From contig JAYTXD010000031.1 in assembly GCA_043743105.1 (NCBI GenBank), positions 1 to 10,650 on the forward strand: a stretch of 10,650 bases of DNA. The letters run 5' to 3'. Position 1 is the first letter of the stretch; each line of letters starts with the position of its first letter. Position numbers and translations under genes: made by a program. The stretch comes from RYN-417 sp043743105 (GTDB lineage: Bacteria > Patescibacteriota > Saccharimonadia > Saccharimonadales > JACDBH01). A model generated the notes under the pieces. The model searched no databases and had not been told where the DNA came from. It worked only from the letters and a program-made list of their open reading frames with translations. Shown one piece after another: positions 5,784-10,650 of this stretch.

Positions 5784-6818
5784 ATGGATATGCAACAAAA
5801 CGTACCCCTAAACGGTTATTCTACAATGCGTCTTGGTGGAGCTGCGCTGCATATGACAGAAGCTACCGATAAACAGGCGATTGCTGATGCTGTAGAGTGG
5901 ACCGAGGCCCAGAATCTTCCTGTTATTGTCATTGGCGAAGGCAGTAACATTGTCTGGGAAGACGCGGGCTTTAACGGATTAGTTATTATCAATAAAATAT
6001 TAGGATTTGAAAAAGTTACCGAAGATGCCGAGTCGGCTACTTACACTATAGGCGCTGGTGAAGATTGGGATGCAGTTGTCGGTAAGCTTGTAAACCTTGG
6101 TCTGAGCGGCGTGGAGTGCTTATCACTTATCCCTGGTAAAGCAGGCGCTACACCTGTACAGAATGTTGGTGCATACGGACAAGAAATTGAGCAGACGCTT
6201 GTAAGCGTCGAGGCGTACGACCAACAAAGTAAAACGTTTGTTACGATCAACAACAACGAATGTGGCTTTTCGTACCGTAGCTCACGCTTTAAGACACATG
6301 ATAAGGGTAGATTTTTTATTAGTAGCATTACTCTAAAACTTAAAAAAACCCCACCAACACCTCCTTTTTACGCAAGCTTGCAAGCTTACCTAGACCAACA
6401 CAGCATCCATAACTACAGTGTAAAAACTATTCGTGAAGCGGTCGTAGCTATACGTACAGACAAAATGCCTGATTGGCATAGAATTGCTAACAACGGTTCT
6501 TTCTTTGCAAACCCAATTATAACAACTGTGCAGTACAACGAGTTGAAGTCGCGTTATATCAATATTGTTGCTTGGCCACATGAAAACGGCTATAAGTTAT
6601 CGGCTGGCTGGCTACTAGAAACTGCGGGGCTCCGAGGCTATCATGACGCTGCAACGGGAATGGCAACGTCAGACAGATCAGCGCTAGTAATCATTAATGA
6701 GCATGCCAAAAGCACCGCCGACTTGCTTAGTTTCAAACAAAAGATTACTGACATAATTAAAACTACCTTCGGTATTGAGCTAGAACAAGAACCAGAGTTA
6801 GTATCTTCAAGAAGGTAG
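5784..6818 (+). CDS. murB: UDP-N-acetylenolpyruvoylglucosamine reductase, type I
   Basis: This FAD enzyme reduces the MurA product with NADPH to UDP-N-acetylmuramic acid in the cytoplasm. Its 344 residues match the type I (E. coli-like) length. Motifs are the N-terminal NTMRLGG-like segment YSTMRLGGAA (12-21), the FAD-binding GEGSN at 51-55, PGKAGATPVQNVGAYG at 117-132, the YRSSRFK loop at 164-170 that type I enzymes carry, the proton donor serine in NNGSFFANP (Ser239), and the EPE glutamate near 336-338. The ATG lies directly behind a -10 box. It ends inside the last codons of glyA on the other strand, with a 12-base overlap. XRE-murA, the preceding pathway step, lies 1.4 kb downstream on the same strand but beyond glyA. 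Confidence 0.96.
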   Translation: MDMQQNVPLNGYSTMRLGGAALHMTEATDKQAIADAVEWTEAQNLPVIVIGEGSNIVWEDAGFNGLVIINKILGFEKVTEDAESATYTIGAGEDWDAVVGKLVNLGLSGVECLSLIPGKAGATPVQNVGAYGQEIEQTLVSVEAYDQQSKTFVTINNNECGFSYRSSRFKTHDKGRFFISSITLKLKKTPPTPPFYASLQAYLDQHSIHNYSVKTIREAVVAIRTDKMPDWHRIANNGSFFANPIITTVQYNELKSRYINIVAWPHENGYKLSAGWLLETAGLRGYHDAATGMATSDRSALVIINEHAKSTADLLSFKQKITDIIKTTFGIELEQEPELVSSRR

Positions 6819-8081
6819 CGGAAAGTCTGCTGCAAATTTTGTTATTTCTTGATGTAAGTTTGCAAGTTTGTTCTCGTCACGGTGGCTTTTAACTGCTTCG
6901 GCAATCCAGTCAGCAACCATAACCATGTGCTCTTCCTTCATGCCGCGGGTGGTAAGAGCTGGCGTACCAAGTCTAATACCGCTTGGGTCAAATGGCGTTC
7001 TTGGGTCAAATGGTACTGTGTTTTTGTTAACTGTAATACCAGCAAGACTCAAGGCTTTTTCACCTTCTTTACCACTGATGTTTTTATTGTTTAGGTCTAC
7101 AACCATCAGGTGATTATCAGTGCCGCCAGTTACAAGATTAAATCCCCGCGCAGTCAACTCACCAGCGAGTTTTTTAGCATTTTTAACAACCTGTTTTCCA
7201 TATTCTTTAAATTCCGGCTGCAAAGCTTCGCCTAAGGCAACAGCAATTGCTGCTGTTTGATGGTTGTGCGGACCTCCTTGCAAGCCAGGGATGACTGCAC
7301 GGTCAATCAACGACGGGATATTTTCTACCGTTCGCTCTGGTTTTTTAAGAGGGTTAGATGGATTGCCATTTGCTAAAATCATGGCGCCACGTGGGCCACG
7401 AAGCGTCTTATGGGTGGTGGTCATAGTCACGTCTACAATGCCAATTGGACTTGGATGTTCGCCCGCCACAACAAGACCGCTAATGTGTGAGATGTCTGCT
7501 GCCAGCCATGCTCCAACACTATCGGCAATCGCACGCATTTTTTTCCAGTCAATAATACGTGGATAGGCCGTCGTACCACTCATAATTATCTTAGGGCGGT
7601 GTTGTTCGGCTAATTTTGCAATGACATCGTAGTCCATATAGCCATCTTTATTTGTTGTGTACTGAACGGCATTGTAATAAGTCCCCGAAAAATTAACCTT
7701 AAGCCCATGCGTCATGTGCCCACCAAAATACAATGACATACCCATAACCGTGTCGCCTGGATCGACGAGTGCATAGTATATAGCCTGGTTTGCGGGGCTA
7801 CCTGAATGCGGCTGAACATTGGCGTGCGTCACACCAAAAAGCTCTTTTGCAAGGTCACGCGCCAAGTTTTCTACCTCGTCCACTACTTCGCACCCACCGT
7901 AATAACGCATGCCTGGGTAGCCTTCGGAGTACTTGTCGGTAAGGCGCGAACCAAGGGCGCTTAAAACCGCTTCTGATGTGTGATTCTCACTGGGGATCAT
8001 CTCAAGTCCGGTACTCTGACGTGCTATCTCTTTTTTGATGAGATCTTTTATCTGGTCGTTAACGTTTGTTGTGTTTAGCAT
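6807..8081 (-). CDS. glyA: Serine hydroxymethyltransferase
   Basis: This PLP enzyme converts serine and tetrahydrofolate to glycine and 5,10-methylene-tetrahydrofolate. It has 424 residues, a normal bacterial length. Motifs are GLEMIPSENHTS (25-36), YSEGYPGMRYYGGCE (51-65), VQPHSGSPANQA (89-100), the DISHISGL block (196-203), the PLP lysine motif TTTHKTLRGPRG with Lys225, and the C-terminal GIRLGTPALTTRGM. A strong Shine-Dalgarno (AGGAGGT at 8089-8095, 7-base spacer) fixes the start and contrasts with the leaderless neighbours. A perfect TGaTATAAT on the minus strand at 8203-8211 predicts a leader of about 115 bases. The gene converges on murB and overlaps it by 12 bases. It links functionally to folA and folC in this window. 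Confidence 0.97.
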   Translation of the reverse strand: MLNTTNVNDQIKDLIKKEIARQSTGLEMIPSENHTSEAVLSALGSRLTDKYSEGYPGMRYYGGCEVVDEVENLARDLAKELFGVTHANVQPHSGSPANQAIYYALVDPGDTVMGMSLYFGGHMTHGLKVNFSGTYYNAVQYTTNKDGYMDYDVIAKLAEQHRPKIIMSGTTAYPRIIDWKKMRAIADSVGAWLAADISHISGLVVAGEHPSPIGIVDVTMTTTHKTLRGPRGAMILANGNPSNPLKKPERTVENIPSLIDRAVIPGLQGGPHNHQTAAIAVALGEALQPEFKEYGKQVVKNAKKLAGELTARGFNLVTGGTDNHLMVVDLNNKNISGKEGEKALSLAGITVNKNTVPFDPRTPFDPSGIRLGTPALTTRGMKEEHMVMVADWIAEAVKSHRDENKLANLHQEITKFAADFPLPS

Positions 8082-8088
8082 AGCAATT

Positions 8089-8095
8089 ACCTCCT
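8089..8095 (-). promoter_or_regulatory. Strong Shine-Dalgarno of glyA
   Basis: AGGAGGT (with preceding TG) lies 7 bases before the glyA ATG on the minus strand, a near-perfect match to the 16S tail. Most other starts in the window lack any such site. Confidence 0.85.
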
Positions 8096-8202
8096 CAGGG
8101 GGATGTTAAGCGGATAGTATTAGTAATTGCATTACATTAGATCATGAATGTATTGTAGATGATGTCAGCGCAAAAATAAAAACAAAACATAAATATCGAC
8201 AG

Positions 8203-8211
8203 ATTATATCA
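8203..8211 (-). promoter_or_regulatory. Extended -10 promoter of glyA
   Basis: TGATATAAT on the minus strand is a perfect consensus extended -10. No good -35 is present, which is tolerable for an extended -10. Transcription would start near 8196, about 115 bases ahead of the ATG. This lies in the 138-base divergent spacer with murA and close to the murA start codon, so the two promoters could interfere. Confidence 0.55.
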
Positions 8212-8219
8212 GGGATGAT

Positions 8220-9758
8220 ATGGTGTATAAGCTTATGGATACAACTAGCGAAAAAATTGGTAAGTTAATTTATCAAGTACGACAAGAAAAGGGCCTTACT
8301 CAGGCCGAATTTGCAAAGCGCCTCAACACATCGCAGTCGGCCGTTAACCGTATAGAACATGGCCATCAGAACCTAAGTATGGATATTCTTGGACGCATTA
8401 GCGACGTTCTCAATAAGCAAATTATTAGCCTTGGCTCTGGCGCTGTTTCTTTGCGCATTGAAGGTGGCCACAAATTAAGCGGTGAGATAAGCGTTAAAAC
8501 TAGTAAAAATGCTGCCGTTGGGTTGCTGTGTGCAAGCCTCCTAAACAAAGGTACAACCCGGCTTAAATCAGTTGCCCGTATCGAAGAAGTAAATCGGCTT
8601 ATTGAGGTCCTTGAAAGCATTGGCGTAAAAGTTCGCTGGCTGCCTGGTAATGACCTCGAAATAAAACCACCTGCAAAACTTAAGCTTGATAATATTAATA
8701 GTGCGGCTGCTCGCAAGACACGTAGTGTAATTATGTTTGTTGGTGCGCTAATGCACAGCTACAACGACTTTAAAATTCCATACGCTGGTGGATGCGAGCT
8801 GGGCAAACGTACAGTACTGCCACATATTTATGCTCTCGAAGAATACGGCACAACAATTGTTGCCAAAACTGGGCATTACAACATAACATCAAAGTTAAAA
8901 ATTCCGACACGAGATGTAATTTTGTATGAGTCTGGCGATACGACCACCGAGAATGCATTGATGGCTTCGGCTGGCTTCGAAGGCGAAAGTGTTATTAAAA
9001 TGGCAAGCGCAAATTATGCCATCCAGGACATGTGTTTTTTCTTGCAGAAATTAGGGGTGAAGATTGACGGTATCGGCACAACAACACTACGCGTTCGTGG
9101 CATCAAACACATAAAAAAGAATGTGACGTACGCACCGAGTGAAGACCCGGTTGAAGCGATGACTTTCATATCTGCCGCTATCACCACCGACTCGACTATA
9201 ACCATCAAGCGCGCTCCGATTGATTTTTTGGAGCTGGAACTTTTAAAGCTTGAGAAGATGGGGCTTCGTTACGACCAATGCGAAAAATATAAGGCAGAAA
9301 ATGGCAAAACTGATCTTGTAGATTTAGTCATACACGAACATAAAGGCACGCTTCTAGCTCCTGAAGACAAGATGTATGGCCGTCCATTTCCGGGGCTCAA
9401 CATCGACAACCTGCCATATTTCGTACCTATTGTTGCGGTCGCTAAAGGCCGTACTCTTATCCATGACTGGGTCTACGAAGACCGCGCATTAATGTTTACT
9501 GAAATGAAAAAAATCGGTGTCGATTTGGAACTTGCTGATCCACACCGTGTATTTATTAATGGTCCAACCCGTTGGCGGTCGGCTGATCTGGTCTGCCCAA
9601 GTGGAATTCGCCCAGCGGTCATTATACTTATCGGTATGCTTGCAGCACCAGGCACATCCATGCTCCGTAACGTCTACACCATCAACCGTGGTTATGAAGA
9701 CCTAGCCGAACGCCTCAACTCACTTGGTGCGCGCATCAACGTCGTTCACGAAGTCTAG
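8220..9758 (+). CDS. murA: UDP-N-acetylglucosamine 1-carboxyvinyltransferase with N-terminal XRE domain
   Basis: It transfers enolpyruvate from PEP to UDP-GlcNAc, the first committed peptidoglycan step. Residues 11-66 form a canonical XRE helix-turn-helix (IGKLIYQVRQEKGLTQAEFA, then TSQSAVNRIEHG, then ILGRISDVL). Residues 75-512 form the EPT domain. Catalytic features are KTSKN (Lys96, Asn97), the active-site cysteine in YAGGCELG (Cys192, equivalent to E. coli Cys115), the probable catalytic Asp396 in NIDN, Arg464 and Arg490 (NRGYEDL). SEDPVEAM lies at 307-314. All key residues are kept, so it is probably active. At 512 residues it exceeds plain MurA (about 420) by the HTH. Fusions of this type are also known to me from Actinobacteria. 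The start is uncertain: ATG 8235 (MDTTSEKIG) is equally good. The HTH suggests self-regulation or a moonlighting role. Confidence 0.93.
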   Translation: MVYKLMDTTSEKIGKLIYQVRQEKGLTQAEFAKRLNTSQSAVNRIEHGHQNLSMDILGRISDVLNKQIISLGSGAVSLRIEGGHKLSGEISVKTSKNAAVGLLCASLLNKGTTRLKSVARIEEVNRLIEVLESIGVKVRWLPGNDLEIKPPAKLKLDNINSAAARKTRSVIMFVGALMHSYNDFKIPYAGGCELGKRTVLPHIYALEEYGTTIVAKTGHYNITSKLKIPTRDVILYESGDTTTENALMASAGFEGESVIKMASANYAIQDMCFFLQKLGVKIDGIGTTTLRVRGIKHIKKNVTYAPSEDPVEAMTFISAAITTDSTITIKRAPIDFLELELLKLEKMGLRYDQCEKYKAENGKTDLVDLVIHEHKGTLLAPEDKMYGRPFPGLNIDNLPYFVPIVAVAKGRTLIHDWVYEDRALMFTEMKKIGVDLELADPHRVFINGPTRWRSADLVCPSGIRPAVIILIGMLAAPGTSMLRNVYTINRGYEDLAERLNSLGARINVVHEV

Positions 9759-9814
9759 CTGTCGTGAACCAGGTTTATATCACGTCTTATTTGATAAAGC
9801 GCCTAGATGAGGCG

Positions 9815-9835
9815 AAAGTTACCCATAACTTTTTT
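9815..9835 (+). terminator. Possible terminator of murA
   Basis: AAAGTTA pairs with TAACTTT across a CCCA loop, and the right arm runs straight into six T residues in total. It lies 56 bases past the murA stop and just after a small GC hairpin. The stem is AT-rich, so its strength is moderate. Confidence 0.5.
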
Positions 9836-9864
9836 ACTAATACGTAGTTTACGTAAGCCCGAGT

Positions 9865-9927
9865 ATAACTACTGGTTTGCTTCGCACCATATCTACGGAT
9901 ATGCTTTGTCACAAAAACAGTAGTTAT
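9865..9927. repeat. Interrupted palindrome with nested hairpin
   Basis: ATAACTACTG (9865-9874) and CAGTAGTTAT (9918-9927) are perfect 10-base inverted arms. Midway between them, CATATC (9888-9893) and GATATG (9898-9903) form a second perfect stem around tacg. GTTTG and CAAAAAC next to the outer arms can add pairs. The result is a 63-base nested foldback. It has no T run after it. It may be a structured RNA, a palindromic repeat or a protein site. Confidence 0.6.
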
Positions 9928-9957
9928 GTCTCTGTCATCCATCACTCAAAATTTACA

Positions 9958-9980
9958 CATTTTGATTTCTGGGTGGCTAT
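9958..9980 (+). repeat. Short repeat shared with the 4617-4663 hairpin
   Basis: The 23 bases starting cattttgattt and ending ggctat match 4642-4663 with one substitution and one inserted base. The segment directly abuts repeat copy B, so two units ending in GGCTAT lie head to tail here. Confidence 0.6.
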
Positions 9981-10059
9981 ACATTGACAGAAAAATAAAT
10001 CATTCAAGCCAAAGAGAGCTTGTTAAAAGTACTCTGTTCGTTTTTTTTGGGGGGCTATA
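9979..10059 (+). repeat. Intergenic repeat, copy B
   Basis: About 90 percent identical to positions 20-99, in the same orientation, including the TTGACA near the left end, the CAAGC/GCTTG hairpin and the T-then-G run before ctata. It lies in the murA to tRNA-Gly spacer and is not next to a minus-strand gene end, unlike copy A. Confidence 0.8.
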
Positions 10060-10089
10060 GCTACTCATGACCCAACAGAATAGCAAATA

Positions 10090-10118
10090 TGCCACAAACC
10101 GCTTCGCTGTTTGTGGCA
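10090..10118. other. Strong stem-loop, possible terminator
   Basis: TGCCACAAAC (10090-10099) and GTTTGTGGCA (10109-10118) are perfect 10-base arms. The loop can add a further GC/GC pair step around TTC. No T run follows on the plus strand, and only a weak one follows on the minus strand (tatttgctatt). It lies 67 bases ahead of tRNA-Gly, so it could end upstream transcription. Confidence 0.5.
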
Positions 10119-10154
10119 CTTCAAAGTTTAGTTTAGGCTTTTACCTAGCTCCAA

Positions 10155-10163
10155 TGATATACT
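10155..10163 (+). promoter_or_regulatory. Extended -10 of tRNA-Gly
   Basis: TGATATACT (TG, one base, TATACT) ends 21 bases before the tRNA gene. The same TG-extended TATACT is found ahead of tRNA-Arg(UCU). No clear -35 is visible. Confidence 0.6.
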
Positions 10164-10184
10164 TGCCCCTGTTAAGTCAACCAA

Positions 10185-10259
10185 GCGGGATTCGTATAGC
10201 GGCTAATATATAAGTTTTCCAAACTTAGGAGGAGAGTTCGATTCTCTCATCCCGCACCA
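10185..10259 (+). tRNA. tRNA-Gly (anticodon UCC)
   Basis: This is a complete 75-base cloverleaf. The acceptor GCGGGAT pairs with ATCCCGC, and the D stem is GTAT/ATAT. The anticodon stem is TAAGT/ACTTA with loop TTTCCAA (anticodon TCC). The variable loop is GGAG, and the T stem is GAGAG/CTCTC with loop TTCGATT. Discriminator A and CCA are encoded. It reads GGA and GGG glycine codons. The anticodon is normal and not the UCA that would mark UGA-glycine recoding. Confidence 0.96.
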
Positions 10260-10261
10260 TT

Positions 10262-10285
10262 CCCCACGAAACAGGTTTTGTGGGG
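10262..10285 (+). terminator. Hairpin directly after tRNA-Gly
   Basis: CCCCACGAAA (10262-10271) pairs with TTTTGTGGGG (10276-10285), with one G-U pair, around a CAGG loop, three bases past the tRNA CCA end. No T run follows. It may act as a 3'-end processing or transcription-end signal for the tRNA. Confidence 0.45.
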
Positions 10286-10359
10286 GCCCGGATAGAAATT
10301 GATCATTATGTTTGATTTATAGAATTGATTACGGTCACTGTCGCTTTAGACAAAACCCC

Positions 10360-10368
10360 TGTTATACT
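10360..10368 (+). promoter_or_regulatory. Extended -10 of tRNA-Arg(UCU)
   Basis: TGTTATACT (TG, one base, TATACT) ends 13 bases before the tRNA gene. This spacing fits a transcript starting a few bases ahead of the mature 5' end. Confidence 0.65.
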
Positions 10369-10381
10369 AATCTTGGTACAC

Positions 10382-10458
10382 GCACCCGTAGCTCAGCTGG
10401 ATAGAGCAATGGGCTTCTATCCCACAGGTCGGGGGTTCGAATCCCTCCGGGTGTACCA
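10382..10458 (+). tRNA. tRNA-Arg (anticodon UCU)
   Basis: This is a complete 77-base cloverleaf. The acceptor GCACCCG pairs with CGGGTGT (first pair G-U), and the D arm lies in GCTCAGCTGGATAGAGC. The anticodon arm is ATGGG/CCCAC (an A-C mismatch at the base of the stem) with loop CTTCTAT, giving anticodon TCT. The T arm is GGGGG/CCCTC (G-U in one pair) with loop TTCGAAT. Discriminator A and CCA are encoded. It reads AGA and AGG. The acceptor and D arm match tRNA-Arg(UCG) almost exactly. The 3' 19 bases before CCA are repeated at 10601-10619. Confidence 0.96.
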
Positions 10459-10500
10459 ACGAAAGAGTCCGGCCAACGTGCCGGGCTTTTTCGTTGGTTT
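10456..10500 (+). terminator. Terminator hairpin starting within the CCA of tRNA-Arg(UCU)
   Basis: CCAACGAAAGAGTCCGGC (10456-10473) pairs over all 18 positions with GCCGGGCTTTTTCGTTGG (10480-10497), allowing two G-U pairs. The core CCGGC/GCCGG is followed by CTTTTT, as in an intrinsic terminator. A weaker TTTGTCTT run follows the full hairpin. The 5' arm begins with the tRNA's own CCA, so the fold competes with free 3' end formation. Confidence 0.75.
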
Positions 10501-10505
10501 GTCTT

Positions 10506-10610
10506 AGGGATTCGAACGAACGAGCCCAGTGGGCTCGGGCCGCCCGGGAGCCCGCAAGGGTTTTCTCTAGCGAATTTATTTTTAATTCGCCGGGAAAAGG
10601 TCGAATCCCT
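10506..10610 (+). repeat. Nested foldback element bounded by tRNA T-arm copies
   Basis: The outer arms AGGGATTCGA (10506-10515) and TCGAATCCCT (10601-10610) are perfect inverted repeats, and both match the T arm of tRNA-Arg(UCU). Inside are CGAGCCC/GGGCTCG around AGT (10521-10537) and CCC-GCAA-GGG with a GNRA loop (10551-10560). The latter is extendable to GGGAGCCC/GGGTTTTC with G-U pairs. An AT-rich stem also lies inside: TTTTCTC/GGGAAAA (10561-10567 with 10592-10598) stacked on GCGAATT/AATTCGC (10570-10576 with 10584-10590). This is a multi-arm fold closed by the outer stem. It could be a palindromic mobile element, a structured RNA or a tRNA-derived relic. Confidence 0.65.
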
Positions 10611-10619
10611 CCGGGTGTA
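10601..10619 (+). repeat. 19-bp direct repeat of the tRNA-Arg(UCU) 3' end
   Basis: The 19 bases from tcgaatccct to gtgta are identical to 10437-10455 of tRNA-Arg(UCU) and stop one base before its CCA. Here aca follows in place of cca, and no upstream tRNA half is present, so this is a partial copy and not a second tRNA. Such 3'-end duplications are typical of integration at tRNA genes, but the enclosed 164 bases carry no integrase. Confidence 0.7.
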
Positions 10620-10650
10620 ACATATAAAAAATCTCAGCCGCAGCGCTGGG

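Larger units (their letters stand above)
9759..10184. other. Gene-free spacer with hairpins and repeats
   Basis: No credible reading frame is present in these 426 bases. In order they hold a small CGCCT/AGGCG hairpin (9801-9814 region), an AAAGTTA/TAACTTT hairpin with a T run, a TACGTAGTTTACGTA palindrome (9841-9855), a long interrupted palindrome (9865-9927), TCAAAAT/ATTTTGA (9946-9965), repeat copy B (9979-10059), a 10-bp stem-loop (10090-10118) and the tRNA-Gly promoter. Each main element is listed separately. Confidence 0.75.

Noticed and set aside
6868..7566. Plus-strand reading frames inside glyA
   Set aside because: They are antisense shadows of a highly conserved gene with no family resemblance of their own.
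8366..9208. Minus-strand reading frames inside murA
   Set aside because: They are shadows of the murA frame with no ribosome site, promoter or recognisable domain.
9803..9825. Hammerhead-ribozyme-like gatga...gaaa string
   Set aside because: The core lacks the exact CUGAUGA, there is no stem II between the two motifs, and no cleavage-site helix is present.
10325..10507. 60-residue reading frame on the plus strand
   Set aside because: It covers tRNA-Arg(UCU) and its terminator, and its middle is just translated tRNA.
10601..10622. A second tRNA-Arg or the end of a tmRNA
   Set aside because: Only the T arm and 3' acceptor strand are present. No 5' acceptor partner, D arm or anticodon arm can be found upstream, and CCA is replaced by ACA.
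1..10650. CRISPR array, insertion sequence, prophage or toxin-antitoxin pair
   Set aside because: There are no regularly spaced repeats, transposase, integrase, capsid genes or paired small genes. The XRE protein at 5171-5722 has no adjacent toxin-like partner.

Overview
The window looks like a piece of chromosome from a small-genome bacterium of the Patescibacteria (CPR) group, most likely the Saccharibacteria (TM7). This placement is inference. It rests on a MurA fused to an XRE helix-turn-helix, an XRE-DUF3467 fusion, compact genes with tiny spacers, many ATG starts that sit directly behind a -10 box with no Shine-Dalgarno, and tRNAs with encoded CCA ends. TGA acts as a normal stop here (three genes end in it), which argues against the UGA-glycine lineages (Absconditabacteria, Gracilibacteria). 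There is no phage, CRISPR array, transposase or obvious island.

Layout. 1-100: an intergenic repeat with a hairpin. 101-3289 (minus): a tight three-gene operon in the order folC, folA, NRAMP-related metal transporter, with an 8-base overlap and a 17-base gap. 3290-3414: a divergent promoter region and tRNA-Arg(UCG). 3508-4608 (plus): a small four-helix membrane protein of unknown function and an NAD(P)-binding Rossmann protein, closed by a hairpin. 4673-5722 (minus): a DUF898-like membrane protein with a Pro/Ala tail, preceded by an XRE-DUF3467 protein. 5784-6818 (plus): murB, divergent from that regulator. 6807-8081 (minus): glyA, convergent with murB and overlapping it by 12 bases. 8220-9758 (plus): XRE-murA. 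9759-10184: no gene, but several hairpins and a second copy of the repeat at the window start. 10185-10458: tRNA-Gly(UCC) and tRNA-Arg(UCU). 10456-10650: a terminator, then a strongly foldable element bounded by copies of tRNA T-arm sequence.

How the genes work together. FolC, FolA and GlyA belong to folate and one-carbon metabolism: polyglutamylation, reduction, and serine-derived one-carbon loading. No de novo folate synthesis gene is visible, which fits salvage of an external folate. MurA and MurB catalyse the two committed steps of peptidoglycan precursor synthesis, and each sits near an XRE-type DNA-binding domain (fused to MurA, divergent from murB). Two initiation styles appear side by side. 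Most genes look leaderless, while glyA and the DUF898-like gene have clear Shine-Dalgarno sites. The most unusual DNA is the nested foldback element after tRNA-Arg(UCU), followed by the approximately 80-bp repeat found near both ends of the window.
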